From Rhodobacter flavimaris (GTDB lineage: Bacteria > Pseudomonadota > Alphaproteobacteria > Rhodobacterales > Rhodobacteraceae), in contig NZ_JAJUOS010000007.1 in assembly GCF_021378075.1 (NCBI RefSeq), positions 146,100 through 210,099 of the forward strand: 64,000 nucleotides of DNA. Reading direction: 5' to 3'. Made by a program: the position numbers and the translations under genes. Shown one piece after another: positions 35,062-44,120 of this stretch. The notes under the pieces are model-generated. The model worked only from the letters and a program-made list of their open reading frames with translations. It searched no databases and was not told the origin of the DNA. Numbering within the stretch: the stretch's first letter is position 1; each line of letters opens with the position of its first letter.

Positions 35062-35928
35062 TCAGTTCGAAGCGACTTTCACCGGCGAGTCGGTCTCGAC
35101 GGCGGCAAAGCCGTTCTTGGCGCGCTCAAGCCACTGGGCATAGACCTCGTCCGAGACGACCTTCACGACGATCGGCATATAGGAGTGAGCCTGGCCGCAA
35201 AGCTCCGAGCACTGACCGAAATACACGCCCTCGGTGTCGGCGTTGAACCAGAGCTGCGCGATACGGCCCGGCACGGCGTCCTGCTTGACGGCGAAGGCAG
35301 GCATCGCCCAGCTGTGGATCACGTCGGCACCGGTGACCTGCATCACGATGGTCTTGCCCTTCGGCACGACAACGGCGTTGTCGGTCGCCAGCAGATACTC
35401 GTCCTCAGCATAGCCATGGGTGGAAAGGTCTTCCTTGGCCAGCATCAGCGCGTCGAAGGCCACGCCCTCGTCGGGATATTCATAGCCCCAGTACCACTGG
35501 TAGCCGGTAACCTTGATGGTGATGTCGGCAGCCGGGATCTCTTGCTGTTTCCACAGCGTCGGCAGCGAGAACGCGCCAACGATCACGAGAATCACGATCG
35601 GAACAAGCGTCCAGGCGACCTCGAGCGGGGTGTTGTGGGTGAAGCGCGCCGGCTTGGGGTTAGCGCGCTGGTTGAAGCGCAGCATCGCGTAGATCAGCAG
35701 GCCAGAGACGAACAGGGTGATCACGGTGATGATGCTCAGAAGCATCCCGTCGAGCCACTGCTGATCATGCGCCAGCTCGGACGAGGCGGGCTGGAAGCCA
35801 AGCCCCATAGCGTGCGGCTTGCCAATGACCGGCAGCCCCGTGATCATATCCTGCGCGTAAACCTGCCCGGCCACCATGGCCGAAGTGAAAGCTGCCGCGA
35901 AACCGCAGCGGATAGACGCAAAGCGCAT
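35062..35928 (-). CDS. ctaC: Cytochrome c oxidase subunit II
   Basis: 288 residues. A signal peptide of about 25 residues (cleavage near VYAQD) is followed by two membrane helices (about 55-80 and 100-120) and the periplasmic CuA domain. CuA ligands are visible in [12 protein letters not shown] (His) and in the C-terminal [12 protein letters not shown] (two Cys, Glu carbonyl, His, Met). [12 protein letters not shown] holds the aromatic electron-entry region. ATG 35928 is chosen over 35973 because it gives the signal peptide directly. It is first gene of the cta operon and divergent from tldD across an inverted-repeat operator. Confidence 0.96.
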   Translation of the reverse strand: MRFASIRCGFAAAFTSAMVAGQVYAQDMITGLPVIGKPHAMGLGFQPASSELAHDQQWLDGMLLSIITVITLFVSGLLIYAMLRFNQRANPKPARFTHNTPLEVAWTLVPIVILVIVGAFSLPTLWKQQEIPAADITIKVTGYQWYWGYEYPDEGVAFDALMLAKEDLSTHGYAEDEYLLATDNAVVVPKGKTIVMQVTGADVIHSWAMPAFAVKQDAVPGRIAQLWFNADTEGVYFGQCSELCGQAHSYMPIVVKVVSDEVYAQWLERAKNGFAAVETDSPVKVASN

Positions 35929-36004
35929 ACGAATTTTATCTCCCTCTTGCGGCTCTCCCAGCCGCTTGCACAAAACCGGTGCTTCCCTTCACCGGCCCGC
36001 GCTG

Positions 36005-36025
36005 TATGTATCCAACAGATACATA
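36005..36025. promoter_or_regulatory. Inverted repeat TATGTATC-N5-GATACATA between ctaC and tldD
   Basis: Perfect 8-bp arms (36005-36012 and 36018-36025) around CAACA, 77 bp upstream of ctaC and 73 bp upstream of tldD. It is AT-rich in a GC-rich genome. The size and symmetry suit a TetR-type or similar dimeric repressor. No TetR gene is adjacent. Confidence 0.6.
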
Positions 36026-36097
36026 TTCATTTCGCCCCGGCAAGAAAAAGGTGCGACAAGCTGTCGCTTTTCCTTGATCTTACGAAAGGACAGTCAC

Positions 36098-37519
36098 ATG
36101 GCCCAGGACCGTTTCGCTCCCTTCGAAACCCAGATCGACGAGGCCGCCGCCCTGCGTATATTGCGCGAGGCGACTGCGGGCGCCGAGGATGGCGAGCTGT
36201 TCCTGGAACGGCGCCGCTCCGAGGCGCTGGTGTTCGATGACGGGCGCGTCAAGAACGCGTCTTACGACGCCTCCGAGGGATTCGGCCTGCGCGCGGTCAA
36301 TGGCGAGGTCGCCGGATACGCCCATTCGACCGAAATATCCGAGGCCGCCCTGAAACGCGCCGCCGAGACCGCGCGGCTGGCCGTGGGCGATGGCGGCGGC
36401 GTCCTGGCCGCTCCCCCGCCCGGCACGAACCGACATCTTTATACCGACGCCGATCCCATGACCGACGCGAGCTTTGGCGCCAAGATCGACATCCTGCGCG
36501 AGATCGACGCCTTCGCCCGCGCGCTCGACCCGCGCGTTGTGCAGGTCTCGGCCTCGATGGCCGCCAGCCTGCAAGAGGTCTTCATCTTGCGACCCGAGGG
36601 AGGGTTGGTGTCTGACATCCGGCCGATGGCGCGGCTGAATATCTCGGTCATCGTCGAGGAGAACGGGCGGCGCGAGAGCGGCGGGCATGGCGGCGGCGGT
36701 CGCTTCGGCCTTGCCGGCCTGATCGAGCCCACCCATTGGCAGCCCGTCGCCCGCGAGGCCCTGCGCATCGCGCTGGTCAACCTGCGGGCCGAGCCCGCCC
36801 CCGCCGGGCAGATGGACGTGGTGCTTGGCCCCGGCTGGCCCGGCGTTTTGCTGCACGAGGCGGTCGGACACGGACTCGAGGGCGATTTCAACCGCAAGAA
36901 ATCCTCGGCCTTCGCCGGGCTGATGGGCCAGCAGGTCGCGGCCAAGGGCGTGACCGTACTTGATGACGGCACGATCCCCGACCGGCGCGGCTCGATCACC
37001 GTGGATGACGAGGGCACGCCCTCGGGCCGCAATGTGCTGATCGAGGACGGGGTGCTCGTGGGCTTCATGCAAGACCGCCAGAACGCCCGCCTGATGGGGG
37101 TCAAGCCCACCGGCAACGGGCGGCGCGAGAGCTTCGCGCATATCCCCATGCCGCGCATGACCAATACCTATATGCTTGGGGGTGAGACCGACCCGGCAGC
37201 AATCCTCGCCGATCTGAAGGAAGGCATCTATGCGATCGGTTTCGGTGGCGGTCAGGTGGACATCACTAACGGCAAGTTCGTCTTTTCCTGCACCGAGGCC
37301 TACCGCGTGAAGAACGGTATCGTCGGCGCGCCGGTCAAGGGCGCCACCCTGATTGGCGACGGCCCGACCGCGATGCGCCAGATCCGCGCCATTGGCAATG
37401 ACATGGCGCTGGACCCCGGCATCGGCAATTGCGGCAAGGCGGGGCAATGGGTGCCGGTCGGCGTGGGTCAGCCCACCCTGATGATCAGCGGGCTGACGGT
37501 GGGCGGTTCGGCCGCCTGA
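36098..37519 (+). CDS. tldD: TldD metalloprotease subunit
   Basis: 473 residues, the full TldD length. The zinc site is HEAVGHGLEGDF (HExxxH) at about residues 255-266, the signature of TldD of the TldD/TldE (PmbA) heterodimer that degrades unfolded or modified peptides. The C-terminal GVGQPTLMISGLTVGGSAA also matches. TldE is not in the window. The start at ATG 36098 follows GAAAGGACAGTCAC. It is divergent from ctaC. Confidence 0.95.
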   Translation: MAQDRFAPFETQIDEAAALRILREATAGAEDGELFLERRRSEALVFDDGRVKNASYDASEGFGLRAVNGEVAGYAHSTEISEAALKRAAETARLAVGDGGGVLAAPPPGTNRHLYTDADPMTDASFGAKIDILREIDAFARALDPRVVQVSASMAASLQEVFILRPEGGLVSDIRPMARLNISVIVEENGRRESGGHGGGGRFGLAGLIEPTHWQPVAREALRIALVNLRAEPAPAGQMDVVLGPGWPGVLLHEAVGHGLEGDFNRKKSSAFAGLMGQQVAAKGVTVLDDGTIPDRRGSITVDDEGTPSGRNVLIEDGVLVGFMQDRQNARLMGVKPTGNGRRESFAHIPMPRMTNTYMLGGETDPAAILADLKEGIYAIGFGGGQVDITNGKFVFSCTEAYRVKNGIVGAPVKGATLIGDGPTAMRQIRAIGNDMALDPGIGNCGKAGQWVPVGVGQPTLMISGLTVGGSAA

Positions 37520-37583
37520 TTTCGGGGCGAATCGGGATGCGCTAACGTCTTGTTAACCCTCGTCGTGCAAACAGGGAGGGCGA

Positions 37584-37604
37584 ATGAGACGGAGGCGCGG
37601 ATGA
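37584..37604 (+). CDS. Possible six-codon minicistron overlapping dprA
   Basis: ATG at 37584 has GGAGGG 3-4 bp upstream, and the reading frame (M-R-R-R-R-G) ends in TGA at 37602-37604, overlapping the dprA ATG at 37601 as ATGA. It includes AGA and AGG, rare in this genome. It could couple or attenuate dprA translation; chance is also possible. Confidence 0.25.
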   Translation: MRRRRG

Positions 37605-38749
37605 AAGCAGACCTGTTTTCCTGCCACACCCCCTTCACCCCACCCACCACGGTAGAAGACGAGCTGTCGTTCCTCCGGCTCATTCGCTCGCGCCGAGTAG
37701 GCCCTACGACATTTCACCGGCTGCTGGCCGAACATGGTTCGGCGCGGGCCGCATTGGCGGCCTTGCCCGAGGTCGCGAAAATTGCGGGCGTCGCGGGTTA
37801 TGAGCCCTGCCCCGAAAGTGTTGCGCGGGCCGAGTTGCGGGCGGGCCGCAAGGCGGGCGCGCGGCTTTTGATCTGGGGGCAGCAAGACTACCCCTCGGCC
37901 CTGCACGACATTGCCGATGCGCCCCCGGTGCTTTGGGCGCTTGGCGATGTGGCGCTGCTTGCACGCCCCTGCGTGGCGCTTGTGGGCGCGCGCAATGCGT
38001 CGTCGCTTGGCGGGCGCATGGCGCGGCGCTTGGCACAGGATCTGGGTGCGGCGGGGTATACAGTCGTCTCAGGGCTCGCACGCGGCATTGACGCCGAGGC
38101 GCATCGCGCCGCCCTGCCCACGGGCACCATCGGGGTGCAGGCGGGCGGAATCGACGTCATCTATCCAAATGAGAACGCGGAACTGGCCGAACAGATGGCA
38201 GCCTCGGGCCTGCGGCTAGCCGAGAATGCGCCGGGCACCAGCCCCCAAGCACGCCACTTTCCGCAGCGCAACCGGATCATCGCTGGCCTGTCGATCGCCA
38301 CCATCGTGATCGAGGCCGCCGCGCGCTCGGGCAGTCTGCTGACGGTGCGCATGGCGCTTGATCAGGGGCGCGAGGTGATGGCCGTGCCGGGCCATCCGAT
38401 GGATGCGCGCGCAAGCGGCTGCAACGCGCTGATCCGCGACGGCGCCACGCTGGTGCGCGGGATCGAAGATATCCTTGAGGTTCTGGGGGCAGCGCCGGAG
38501 ACACCGCTCAAGGCGCCCCCGAAACCGCGCGTGGTCTCAACCGCCCCGAAGCAGACGTCTCCCCTGCCCCTCGGCGACGAACCGCTCGGCCAAGCAATCC
38601 TGGAGAGGCTCGGGCCAAGCCCCACCCCCGAAGACGCGCTGATCCGCGATCTGGGCTGCGATGCGGCCAGCTTTGCGCGGGCGCTGATGGGGCTGGAACT
38701 CGACGGGCTGATCCTGCGCCAGCCCGGTGCGATGATCGCGCGCGCCTAG
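37601..38749 (+). CDS. dprA: DNA-processing protein DprA
   Basis: 382 residues. The N-terminal SAM-like region (about 15-75) includes LIRSRRVGPTTFHRLLAEHG. The central Rossmann-like DprA domain has VALVGARNASSLGGRMAR, SGLARGIDAEAHRAAL and FPQRNRIIAGLS. A C-terminal winged helix (about 325-382, EDALIRDLGCDAASFARALMGLEL) is present. DprA loads RecA on incoming single-stranded DNA in natural transformation. ATG 37601 is supported by GGAGG. topA follows, a common pairing. Confidence 0.95.
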   Translation: MKADLFSCHTPFTPPTTVEDELSFLRLIRSRRVGPTTFHRLLAEHGSARAALAALPEVAKIAGVAGYEPCPESVARAELRAGRKAGARLLIWGQQDYPSALHDIADAPPVLWALGDVALLARPCVALVGARNASSLGGRMARRLAQDLGAAGYTVVSGLARGIDAEAHRAALPTGTIGVQAGGIDVIYPNENAELAEQMAASGLRLAENAPGTSPQARHFPQRNRIIAGLSIATIVIEAAARSGSLLTVRMALDQGREVMAVPGHPMDARASGCNALIRDGATLVRGIEDILEVLGAAPETPLKAPPKPRVVSTAPKQTSPLPLGDEPLGQAILERLGPSPTPEDALIRDLGCDAASFARALMGLELDGLILRQPGAMIARA

Positions 38750-38908
38750 AATTCACCTGTCCCGAACGTAACCGTGTCGGCGCCTCAAGCGCCCGCGCCA
38801 CGCCATTCAGGCGTTCCCGGCGCGGCCTGCAAGTATCATTGACATTCGGCCCGGATGCCCCACATGGTCCGCCCCCAAGTGCATTTCTGGACCGATAAAG
38901 AGGAAGTC

Positions 38909-41497
38909 ATGGCCGTTGTTGTTGTCGAATCCCCCGCCAAGGCCAAGACAATCAACAAATATCTGGGCTCTGATTACACGGTTCTGGCCTCGTTCGGCCA
39001 TGTGCGCGATCTGCCCGCGAAAGATGGCTCGGTGGACCCCGAGCATGATTTCGACATGAAATGGGAGGTCGCGAGCGACTCGAAAAAGCATATCAAGGCG
39101 ATTACCGACGCGCTCAAGGACGATGACGAACTGATCCTGGCAACCGACCCTGACCGCGAGGGGGAGGCGATCTCATGGCATCTCGAGCAGGCGCTGGCGA
39201 GCAAGCTGACCAAGAAAAAGGTCAGCCGCGTGACCTTCAACGCGATCACCAAGGCCGCGATCACCGAGGCGATGCAGCACCCCCGTCAGGTCGATACCGC
39301 GCTGGTCGAGGCCTATCTTGCCCGCCGCGCATTGGACTATCTGGTGGGATTCAACCTCTCGCCGGTGCTCTGGCGCAAGCTGCCGGGGGCGAAATCGGCG
39401 GGGCGCGTGCAGTCGGTCTGCCTGCGTCTGATCGTCGAGCGCGAGATGGAGATCGAGGCCTTCAAGGCCCGCGAATACTGGACGGTGACAGCCGAGTTGA
39501 GCACTCCGCGTGGTCAGACGTACACCGCGCGCCTGACGGTTCTGGGCGGCAAGAAGCTTGAGAAATTCGACCTCGCCACCGCGACCGATGCCGAGATTGC
39601 CGTGCATGCGGTGACCTCGCGCGATCTGACGGTCAAATCGGTTGAGGCCAAGCCCGCCAGCCGCAACCCCTACCCGCCCTTCATGACCTCAACCCTTCAG
39701 CAAGAGGCCAGCCGCAAGTTCGGCATGGGCGCCAAGGCCTGCATGTCGGCGGCGCAGCGGCTCTATGAGGCGGGCTACATCACCTATATGCGGACCGACG
39801 GCATCGACATGGCGCCCGAGGCGGTGATGGCCGCGCGCGACGCGATCAAGACGCGGTTCGGCGAGAAATATGTCCCCTCCAGCCCGCGGATGTACAAGAA
39901 CAAGGCCAAGAACGCGCAGGAAGCGCACGAATGTATCCGCCCGACCGATATGAACCTCGGGCCGGAAAAGCTGAAGGTCGCCGACGATCAGTGGAAGCTT
40001 TACGATCTGATCTGGAAGCGCACCATCGCCAGCCAGATGGCCGCCGCGATGATGGAGCGCACCACCGTCGATGTCGGCTCGAAGGATGGTGAGGTCGAGT
40101 TGCGCGCGACCGGCCAGGTCGTGACCTTCGACGGCTTCCTCAAGGTCTATGACCAGGGCCGCGACGATGACGAGGGCGATGACGGCGCGCGCCTGCCCCA
40201 GATCATGCAGGGCGAAGAGGCCAAGAAAGGCCAGATCACGCCCGATCAGCACTTCACCCAGCCCCCGCCGCGCTACACCGAAGCGACACTGGTCAAGCGG
40301 ATGGAAGAGCTTGGGATCGGGCGCCCCTCGACCTATGCCTCGATCGTGACCACGATCCAGGACCGCGGCTATGTGCGCAAGGACAAGAACCGCCTGATCC
40401 CCGAGGATACCGGGCGGCTGGTGACGGCCTTTCTGACGAACTATTTCCGCCGCTATGTCGAATACGATTTCACCGCCGATCTTGAAGATCAGCTTGACGA
40501 TATCTCGGCAGGTGACCGGCCCTATAAAGAGGTGCTCGCCCGGTTCTGGCGCGATTTCTCGGCCGCGCTTGGCGAGACCGCCGAATTGCGTATCGGAGAG
40601 GTGCTGGAAAAGATCGACGAGGTTTTGGGCCCGCATCTTTACCCGCCGCGCGCCGATGGTGGCGATCCGCGCGCCTGTCCCTCTTGCGGCGCGGGGCGCC
40701 TGCACCTGAAGACCGCGCGTTCGGGCGGCGCCTTCATTGGTTGCGGCAACTACCCCGAATGCCGGTACACCCGCCCGCTCTCGGCGCCCTCGGACGATGA
40801 TGGCGCGGCGCTGGACGGCAAGATCCTGGGCGAGGATGGCGGCGAGCAGATCACCCTGCGCATCGGCCGCTTCGGCCCCTATGTGCAAAAGGGCGAGGCC
40901 ACGGCCGAGACCCCGAAACCCCCGCGCGCCAGCCTGCCCAAGGGCTGGTCGCCCGAGTCGATCGACCTTGAGCGCGCGCAGATGCTGCTCAACCTGCCGC
41001 GCGAGATCGGCATCCACCCCGAGGATGGCGCGCTCGTCGAGGCCGGAATCGGCCGCTACGGCCCCTATGTGAAGCACAACTCGACCTATGCGAACCTGCC
41101 CGAGGTCGATGAGGTCTTCACCATCGGCATGAACCGCGCGATCGAGGTTCTGGCGCAAAAGGCCGCGCGCGGCCCCGGGCGCGGTGCAGCAGCCAAGCCG
41201 CTCAAGGAGTTGGGCGAGCACCCGGATGGCGGGCCGGTTCAGGTCATGCCCGGTCGCTACGGGCCCTATGTCAAATGGGGCAAGGTGAACGCCACCCTGC
41301 CCAAGGACATCGAGCCCGAGGCGATCACGCTGGAAGAGGCGCTGCCGCTGATCGAGGCCAAGGCCTCGAAGGGCGGCAAGAAGAAGGCCTCCGCCAAGGC
41401 GACGAAAGCTGCGCCCAAGAAGGCCGCCGCGAAAAAGCCTGCCGCCAAGAAAGCGGCGCCGAAGAAAGCCGCCGCAAAAAAGACCGCAGCGGACTGA
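38909..41497 (+). CDS. topA: DNA topoisomerase I (type IA)
   Basis: 862 residues. The TOPRIM domain starts VVVVESPAKAKTINKYLG and has the acidic ATDPDREGEAISWHLEQ triad. The catalytic Tyr lies in GYITYMRTDG. A four-Cys zinc finger (CPSCGAG..CGNYPEC) is at about residues 590-630. Three C-terminal repeats of the G-R-[FY]-G-P-Y-V type follow (RFGPYVQKGE, RYGPYVKHN, RYGPYVKWG), then a Lys/Ala-rich tail of about 45 residues resembling histone H1-like sequence. It relaxes negative supercoils. ATG 38909 follows AGAGGAAGTC. Confidence 0.96.
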   Translation: MAVVVVESPAKAKTINKYLGSDYTVLASFGHVRDLPAKDGSVDPEHDFDMKWEVASDSKKHIKAITDALKDDDELILATDPDREGEAISWHLEQALASKLTKKKVSRVTFNAITKAAITEAMQHPRQVDTALVEAYLARRALDYLVGFNLSPVLWRKLPGAKSAGRVQSVCLRLIVEREMEIEAFKAREYWTVTAELSTPRGQTYTARLTVLGGKKLEKFDLATATDAEIAVHAVTSRDLTVKSVEAKPASRNPYPPFMTSTLQQEASRKFGMGAKACMSAAQRLYEAGYITYMRTDGIDMAPEAVMAARDAIKTRFGEKYVPSSPRMYKNKAKNAQEAHECIRPTDMNLGPEKLKVADDQWKLYDLIWKRTIASQMAAAMMERTTVDVGSKDGEVELRATGQVVTFDGFLKVYDQGRDDDEGDDGARLPQIMQGEEAKKGQITPDQHFTQPPPRYTEATLVKRMEELGIGRPSTYASIVTTIQDRGYVRKDKNRLIPEDTGRLVTAFLTNYFRRYVEYDFTADLEDQLDDISAGDRPYKEVLARFWRDFSAALGETAELRIGEVLEKIDEVLGPHLYPPRADGGDPRACPSCGAGRLHLKTARSGGAFIGCGNYPECRYTRPLSAPSDDDGAALDGKILGEDGGEQITLRIGRFGPYVQKGEATAETPKPPRASLPKGWSPESIDLERAQMLLNLPREIGIHPEDGALVEAGIGRYGPYVKHNSTYANLPEVDEVFTIGMNRAIEVLAQKAARGPGRGAAAKPLKELGEHPDGGPVQVMPGRYGPYVKWGKVNATLPKDIEPEAITLEEALPLIEAKASKGGKKKASAKATKAAPKKAAAKKPAAKKAAPKKAAAKKTAAD

Positions 41498-41512
41498 GTG
41501 CGATGCAGAAAA

Positions 41513-41535
41513 GGCGCGGCCCTCAGGGCCGTGCC
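41513..41535 (+). terminator. Hairpin after topA
   Basis: A 10-bp stem (GGCGCGGCCC pairing with GGGCCGTGCC, one G-T pair) with a TCA loop, 16 bp after the topA stop. It is followed by GAAAAA rather than T's, so termination is uncertain. Confidence 0.4.
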
Positions 41536-41597
41536 GAAAAATGCGTCCGCGGGCCGGACTTGAGCGCAAACAATAGCGCCACGCTGCAACGCCGCAA

Positions 41598-41626
41598 TTG
41601 ACACCCGCGCCCCCCTTCGTCACAAA
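41598..41626 (+). promoter_or_regulatory. Candidate promoter of the CoA-transferase operon
   Basis: Perfect -35 TTGACA (41598-41603), 17-bp spacer, then CACAAA (41621-41626) as a weak -10, 28 bp before the start codon of subunit A. Confidence 0.4.
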
Positions 41627-41653
41627 TTCCCCCGACGGAAACGGGAGGATCCC

Positions 41654-42355
41654 ATGAAGAAGGTTTACGGATCGGCGAAGGAGGCCCTGGACGGGCTTCT
41701 GTTCGACGGCATGTTCATCGCCGCAGGCGGCTTTGGCCTGTGCGGCATCCCCGAACTGCTGATCGACGCGCTGGTGGACAGCGGGGTGAAGGATCTCACC
41801 ATCGCTTCGAACAACTGCGGCGTTGACGGCTTTGGCCTTGGCAAGCTGCTCGACACCAAGCAGATCAAGAAGATGATGTCTTCCTACGTGGGCGAGAACG
41901 CGGAATTCATGCGCCAGTACCTCTCGGGCGAGCTGGAGCTGGAGTTCAACCCGCAGGGCACCCTGGCCGAGCGGATGCGCGCGGGCGGCCACGGTATCCC
42001 CGGCTTCTACACCAAGACCGGCGTGGGCACCGTCATCGCCGAGGGCAAGGAGCACAAGGACTTCAACGGCGAGACCTTCATCCTTGAGCGCGGCATCTTC
42101 GCCGATGTCTCAATCGTCAAAGCCTGGAAGGCTGACGAGAGCGGCAACGCGATCTTCCGCAAGACCGCGCGCAACTTCAACCCGCCGGCGGCGATGTGCG
42201 GCAAGGTCTGCGTGATGGAAGTCGAAGAGATCGTGCCCGTGGGCTCGCTCGACCCCGATGCGATTCACCTGCCGGGCATCTACGTGCACCGCCTGATCAA
42301 GGGCGAGCACGAGAAGCGGATCGAACAGCGCACCGTGCGCAAGCGGGAGGCCTAA
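41654..42355 (+). CDS. 3-oxoacid CoA-transferase subunit A
   Basis: 233 residues, normal for subunit A of succinyl-CoA:3-ketoacid (acetoacetate) CoA-transferase. It begins [34 protein letters not shown], the conserved nucleotide/CoA-contact start, and has [14 protein letters not shown] and [16 protein letters not shown]. With subunit B it transfers CoA from succinyl-CoA to acetoacetate, allowing ketone-body or polyhydroxybutyrate product use. The ribosome site is GGGAGGATCCC. Subunit B starts 3 bp downstream. Confidence 0.94.
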   Translation: MKKVYGSAKEALDGLLFDGMFIAAGGFGLCGIPELLIDALVDSGVKDLTIASNNCGVDGFGLGKLLDTKQIKKMMSSYVGENAEFMRQYLSGELELEFNPQGTLAERMRAGGHGIPGFYTKTGVGTVIAEGKEHKDFNGETFILERGIFADVSIVKAWKADESGNAIFRKTARNFNPPAAMCGKVCVMEVEEIVPVGSLDPDAIHLPGIYVHRLIKGEHEKRIEQRTVRKREA

Positions 42356-42358
42356 TCC

Positions 42359-42985
42359 ATGTGGGATCGTAACCAAATGGCGGCCCGCGCCGCCAAGGAA
42401 CTGAAAGACGGCACCTATGTGAACCTCGGCATCGGCATCCCGACGCTGGTTCCGAACTTCATCCCCGAGGGGGTGACGGTGACGCTGCAATCGGAAAACG
42501 GCATGCTCGGCATGGGTCCCTTCCCCTATGAGGGTGACGAGGACCCGGACCTGATCAACGCGGGCAAGCAGACCATCACCGAAGTGCCGAACACCGCCTA
42601 TTTCGACAGCGCGACCTCGTTCGGGATGATCCGCGGCGGCAAGATCGCCATGGCGATCCTGGGCGCGATGGAAGTGTCCGAGAATGGCGATCTGGCGAAC
42701 TGGATGATCCCGGGCAAGCTCGTGAAGGGCATGGGTGGCGCTATGGACCTGGTGGCGGGCGTCAAGCGCGTCGTCGTGGTCATGGATCACGCCAACAAGC
42801 ACGGTGAATCGAAGGTGCTCAAGGAATGCACCCTGCCGCTGACCGGCAAGGGCGTCGTGGACCGGATCATCTCGAATATGGGCGTGATGGACGTGGTTCC
42901 GGGCGGTCTGAAGATCGTCGAACTGGCCGATGGCGTGACCGAGGCCGAGCTGCGCGCCGCCACAGAGGCGACCATCGTCGACTGA
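42359..42985 (+). CDS. 3-oxoacid CoA-transferase subunit B
   Basis: 208 residues. The catalytic Glu46 lies in the hallmark QSENGMLGMGP, preceded by VNLGIGIPTLVPNFIP. The C-terminal VTEAELRAATEATIVD is typical for the B subunit. It forms the active heterotetramer with subunit A and is translationally linked to it. A strong hairpin follows. Confidence 0.95.
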   Translation: MWDRNQMAARAAKELKDGTYVNLGIGIPTLVPNFIPEGVTVTLQSENGMLGMGPFPYEGDEDPDLINAGKQTITEVPNTAYFDSATSFGMIRGGKIAMAILGAMEVSENGDLANWMIPGKLVKGMGGAMDLVAGVKRVVVVMDHANKHGESKVLKECTLPLTGKGVVDRIISNMGVMDVVPGGLKIVELADGVTEAELRAATEATIVD

Positions 42986-42992
42986 GAACAAC

Positions 42993-43023
42993 CGCAAGCC
43001 CCGCCCATCCGGCGGGGCTTGCG
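42993..43023 (+). terminator. Hairpin terminator after the CoA-transferase operon
   Basis: CGCAAGCCCCGCC (42993-43005), loop CATCC, GGCGGGGCTTGCG (43011-43023): a 13-bp perfect stem 8 bp after the stop. Only CCTTCC follows, so it has a poor U-tract. Confidence 0.65.
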
Positions 43024-43126
43024 CCTTCCGCAGGCGGACGGCGCCTGACATATGAGGGCCGGAAATTGTCGCCCCATCCTCAACAACTCCACAATCCCGC
43101 CCGATTCTGTTGCTAAGTTCACATCA

Positions 43127-44116
43127 ATGATGAGCACGAGCCCGCACAGATCCGCGCCCCCGAAATCCCGCCGCTGGCGGGATTGGGCGCTTTTGGGCGG
43201 TCTTCTGGCGCTGGTAGGCGCGGGGCTGACCGGCCTTGCCTCGGCCACCGGCTGGGCTGAGACCTGGGCGCAGATGCGCGCCTTGCATCTTTGGCAGGTC
43301 GCGGCCCTTCTGGCGCTGTCGCTGTCGAATTACGTCCTGCGCGGCGCGCGCTGGCACCTGCTGGCGCGGCGTCTGGGGCTGCGCACCGGACTTTTCCAGA
43401 ACCTGCGCCACTATCTGGGCGGCTTTGCCATGTCGGTGACGCCCGGCCGCGTGGGCGAGCTGGTGCGGATGCGTTGGCTGCGCCGCGAGACCGGCTGGCC
43501 GGTCGAGCGCAGCGCGCCGCTTGTGCTGATGGACCGCGCGGGCGATCTGGCGGTGATGGCGCTGATCCTTGCGCTTTCGGTCTCGCTCGCTGCCGGGGGC
43601 ATCGCCGGGGCGGCCCCGGTCGTCATACTCGCGCTTGCCGCCGCTGTCGTGGCGACCCGGCCGCGCCTGCTGACCGTGCTGATCACGCTTTGCCACCGTG
43701 CTGTCGGGCGGTTCTCGCGCCTGTTCGCGCGGGCGCGTGGGGCCGCGCGGCTCTTGTCGCGCTTCTCGCACGGGCCGACGATGGCGCTCGCGCTGGCGCT
43801 TGGCTTTGCGGGCTGGATGGCCGAGGGCGTGTCGTTCCACCTGCTTCTGGTCTGGATGGGCGCCGATATCGGCCTGTGGAAAGCCGTCGCGATCTTTGTC
43901 TTTGCCACGCTGGCTGGCGGGCTGTCGGGCGCGCCGGGCGGATTGGGCGGGGCCGAGGCCGCGATGGTCGCGCTGCTCAGCCTTGAAGGCATCCCTCTGG
44001 AGGTCTCGGTCCCCGCGACGGCGGTGATCCGACTGACGACGCTCTGGTTTGCCATCGGCATCGGCCTTATGGTTTTCCCGCTGGCCGAGCGCCTGTCACT
44101 GAAGGCCCAAGGGTAG
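43127..44116 (+). CDS. LPG-synthase-TM / UPF0104-type polytopic membrane protein
   Basis: 329 residues with about eight membrane helices. It has the family pattern NYVLRGARWHLLARRLG, FAMSVTPGRVGELVRMRWL and a C-terminal GGLSGAPGGLGGAEAAMVALL. Members include the membrane part of MprF and proteins proposed to move or modify lipid-linked precursors. It lies 4 bp upstream of the DprE1-like gene, so it is probably part of the polyprenyl-phospho-arabinose locus, perhaps as a flippase; that role is inference. The start is ATG 43127 (or 43130), without an obvious strong ribosome site. Confidence 0.82.
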   Translation: MMSTSPHRSAPPKSRRWRDWALLGGLLALVGAGLTGLASATGWAETWAQMRALHLWQVAALLALSLSNYVLRGARWHLLARRLGLRTGLFQNLRHYLGGFAMSVTPGRVGELVRMRWLRRETGWPVERSAPLVLMDRAGDLAVMALILALSVSLAAGGIAGAAPVVILALAAAVVATRPRLLTVLITLCHRAVGRFSRLFARARGAARLLSRFSHGPTMALALALGFAGWMAEGVSFHLLLVWMGADIGLWKAVAIFVFATLAGGLSGAPGGLGGAEAAMVALLSLEGIPLEVSVPATAVIRLTTLWFAIGIGLMVFPLAERLSLKAQG

Positions 44117-44120
44117 CACG

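Noticed and set aside
41350..41497. Lys/Ala repeats at the end of topA as a separate histone-like gene
   Set aside because: The repeats are in frame with topA and have no start signals of their own; such tails are usual in topA of this group.
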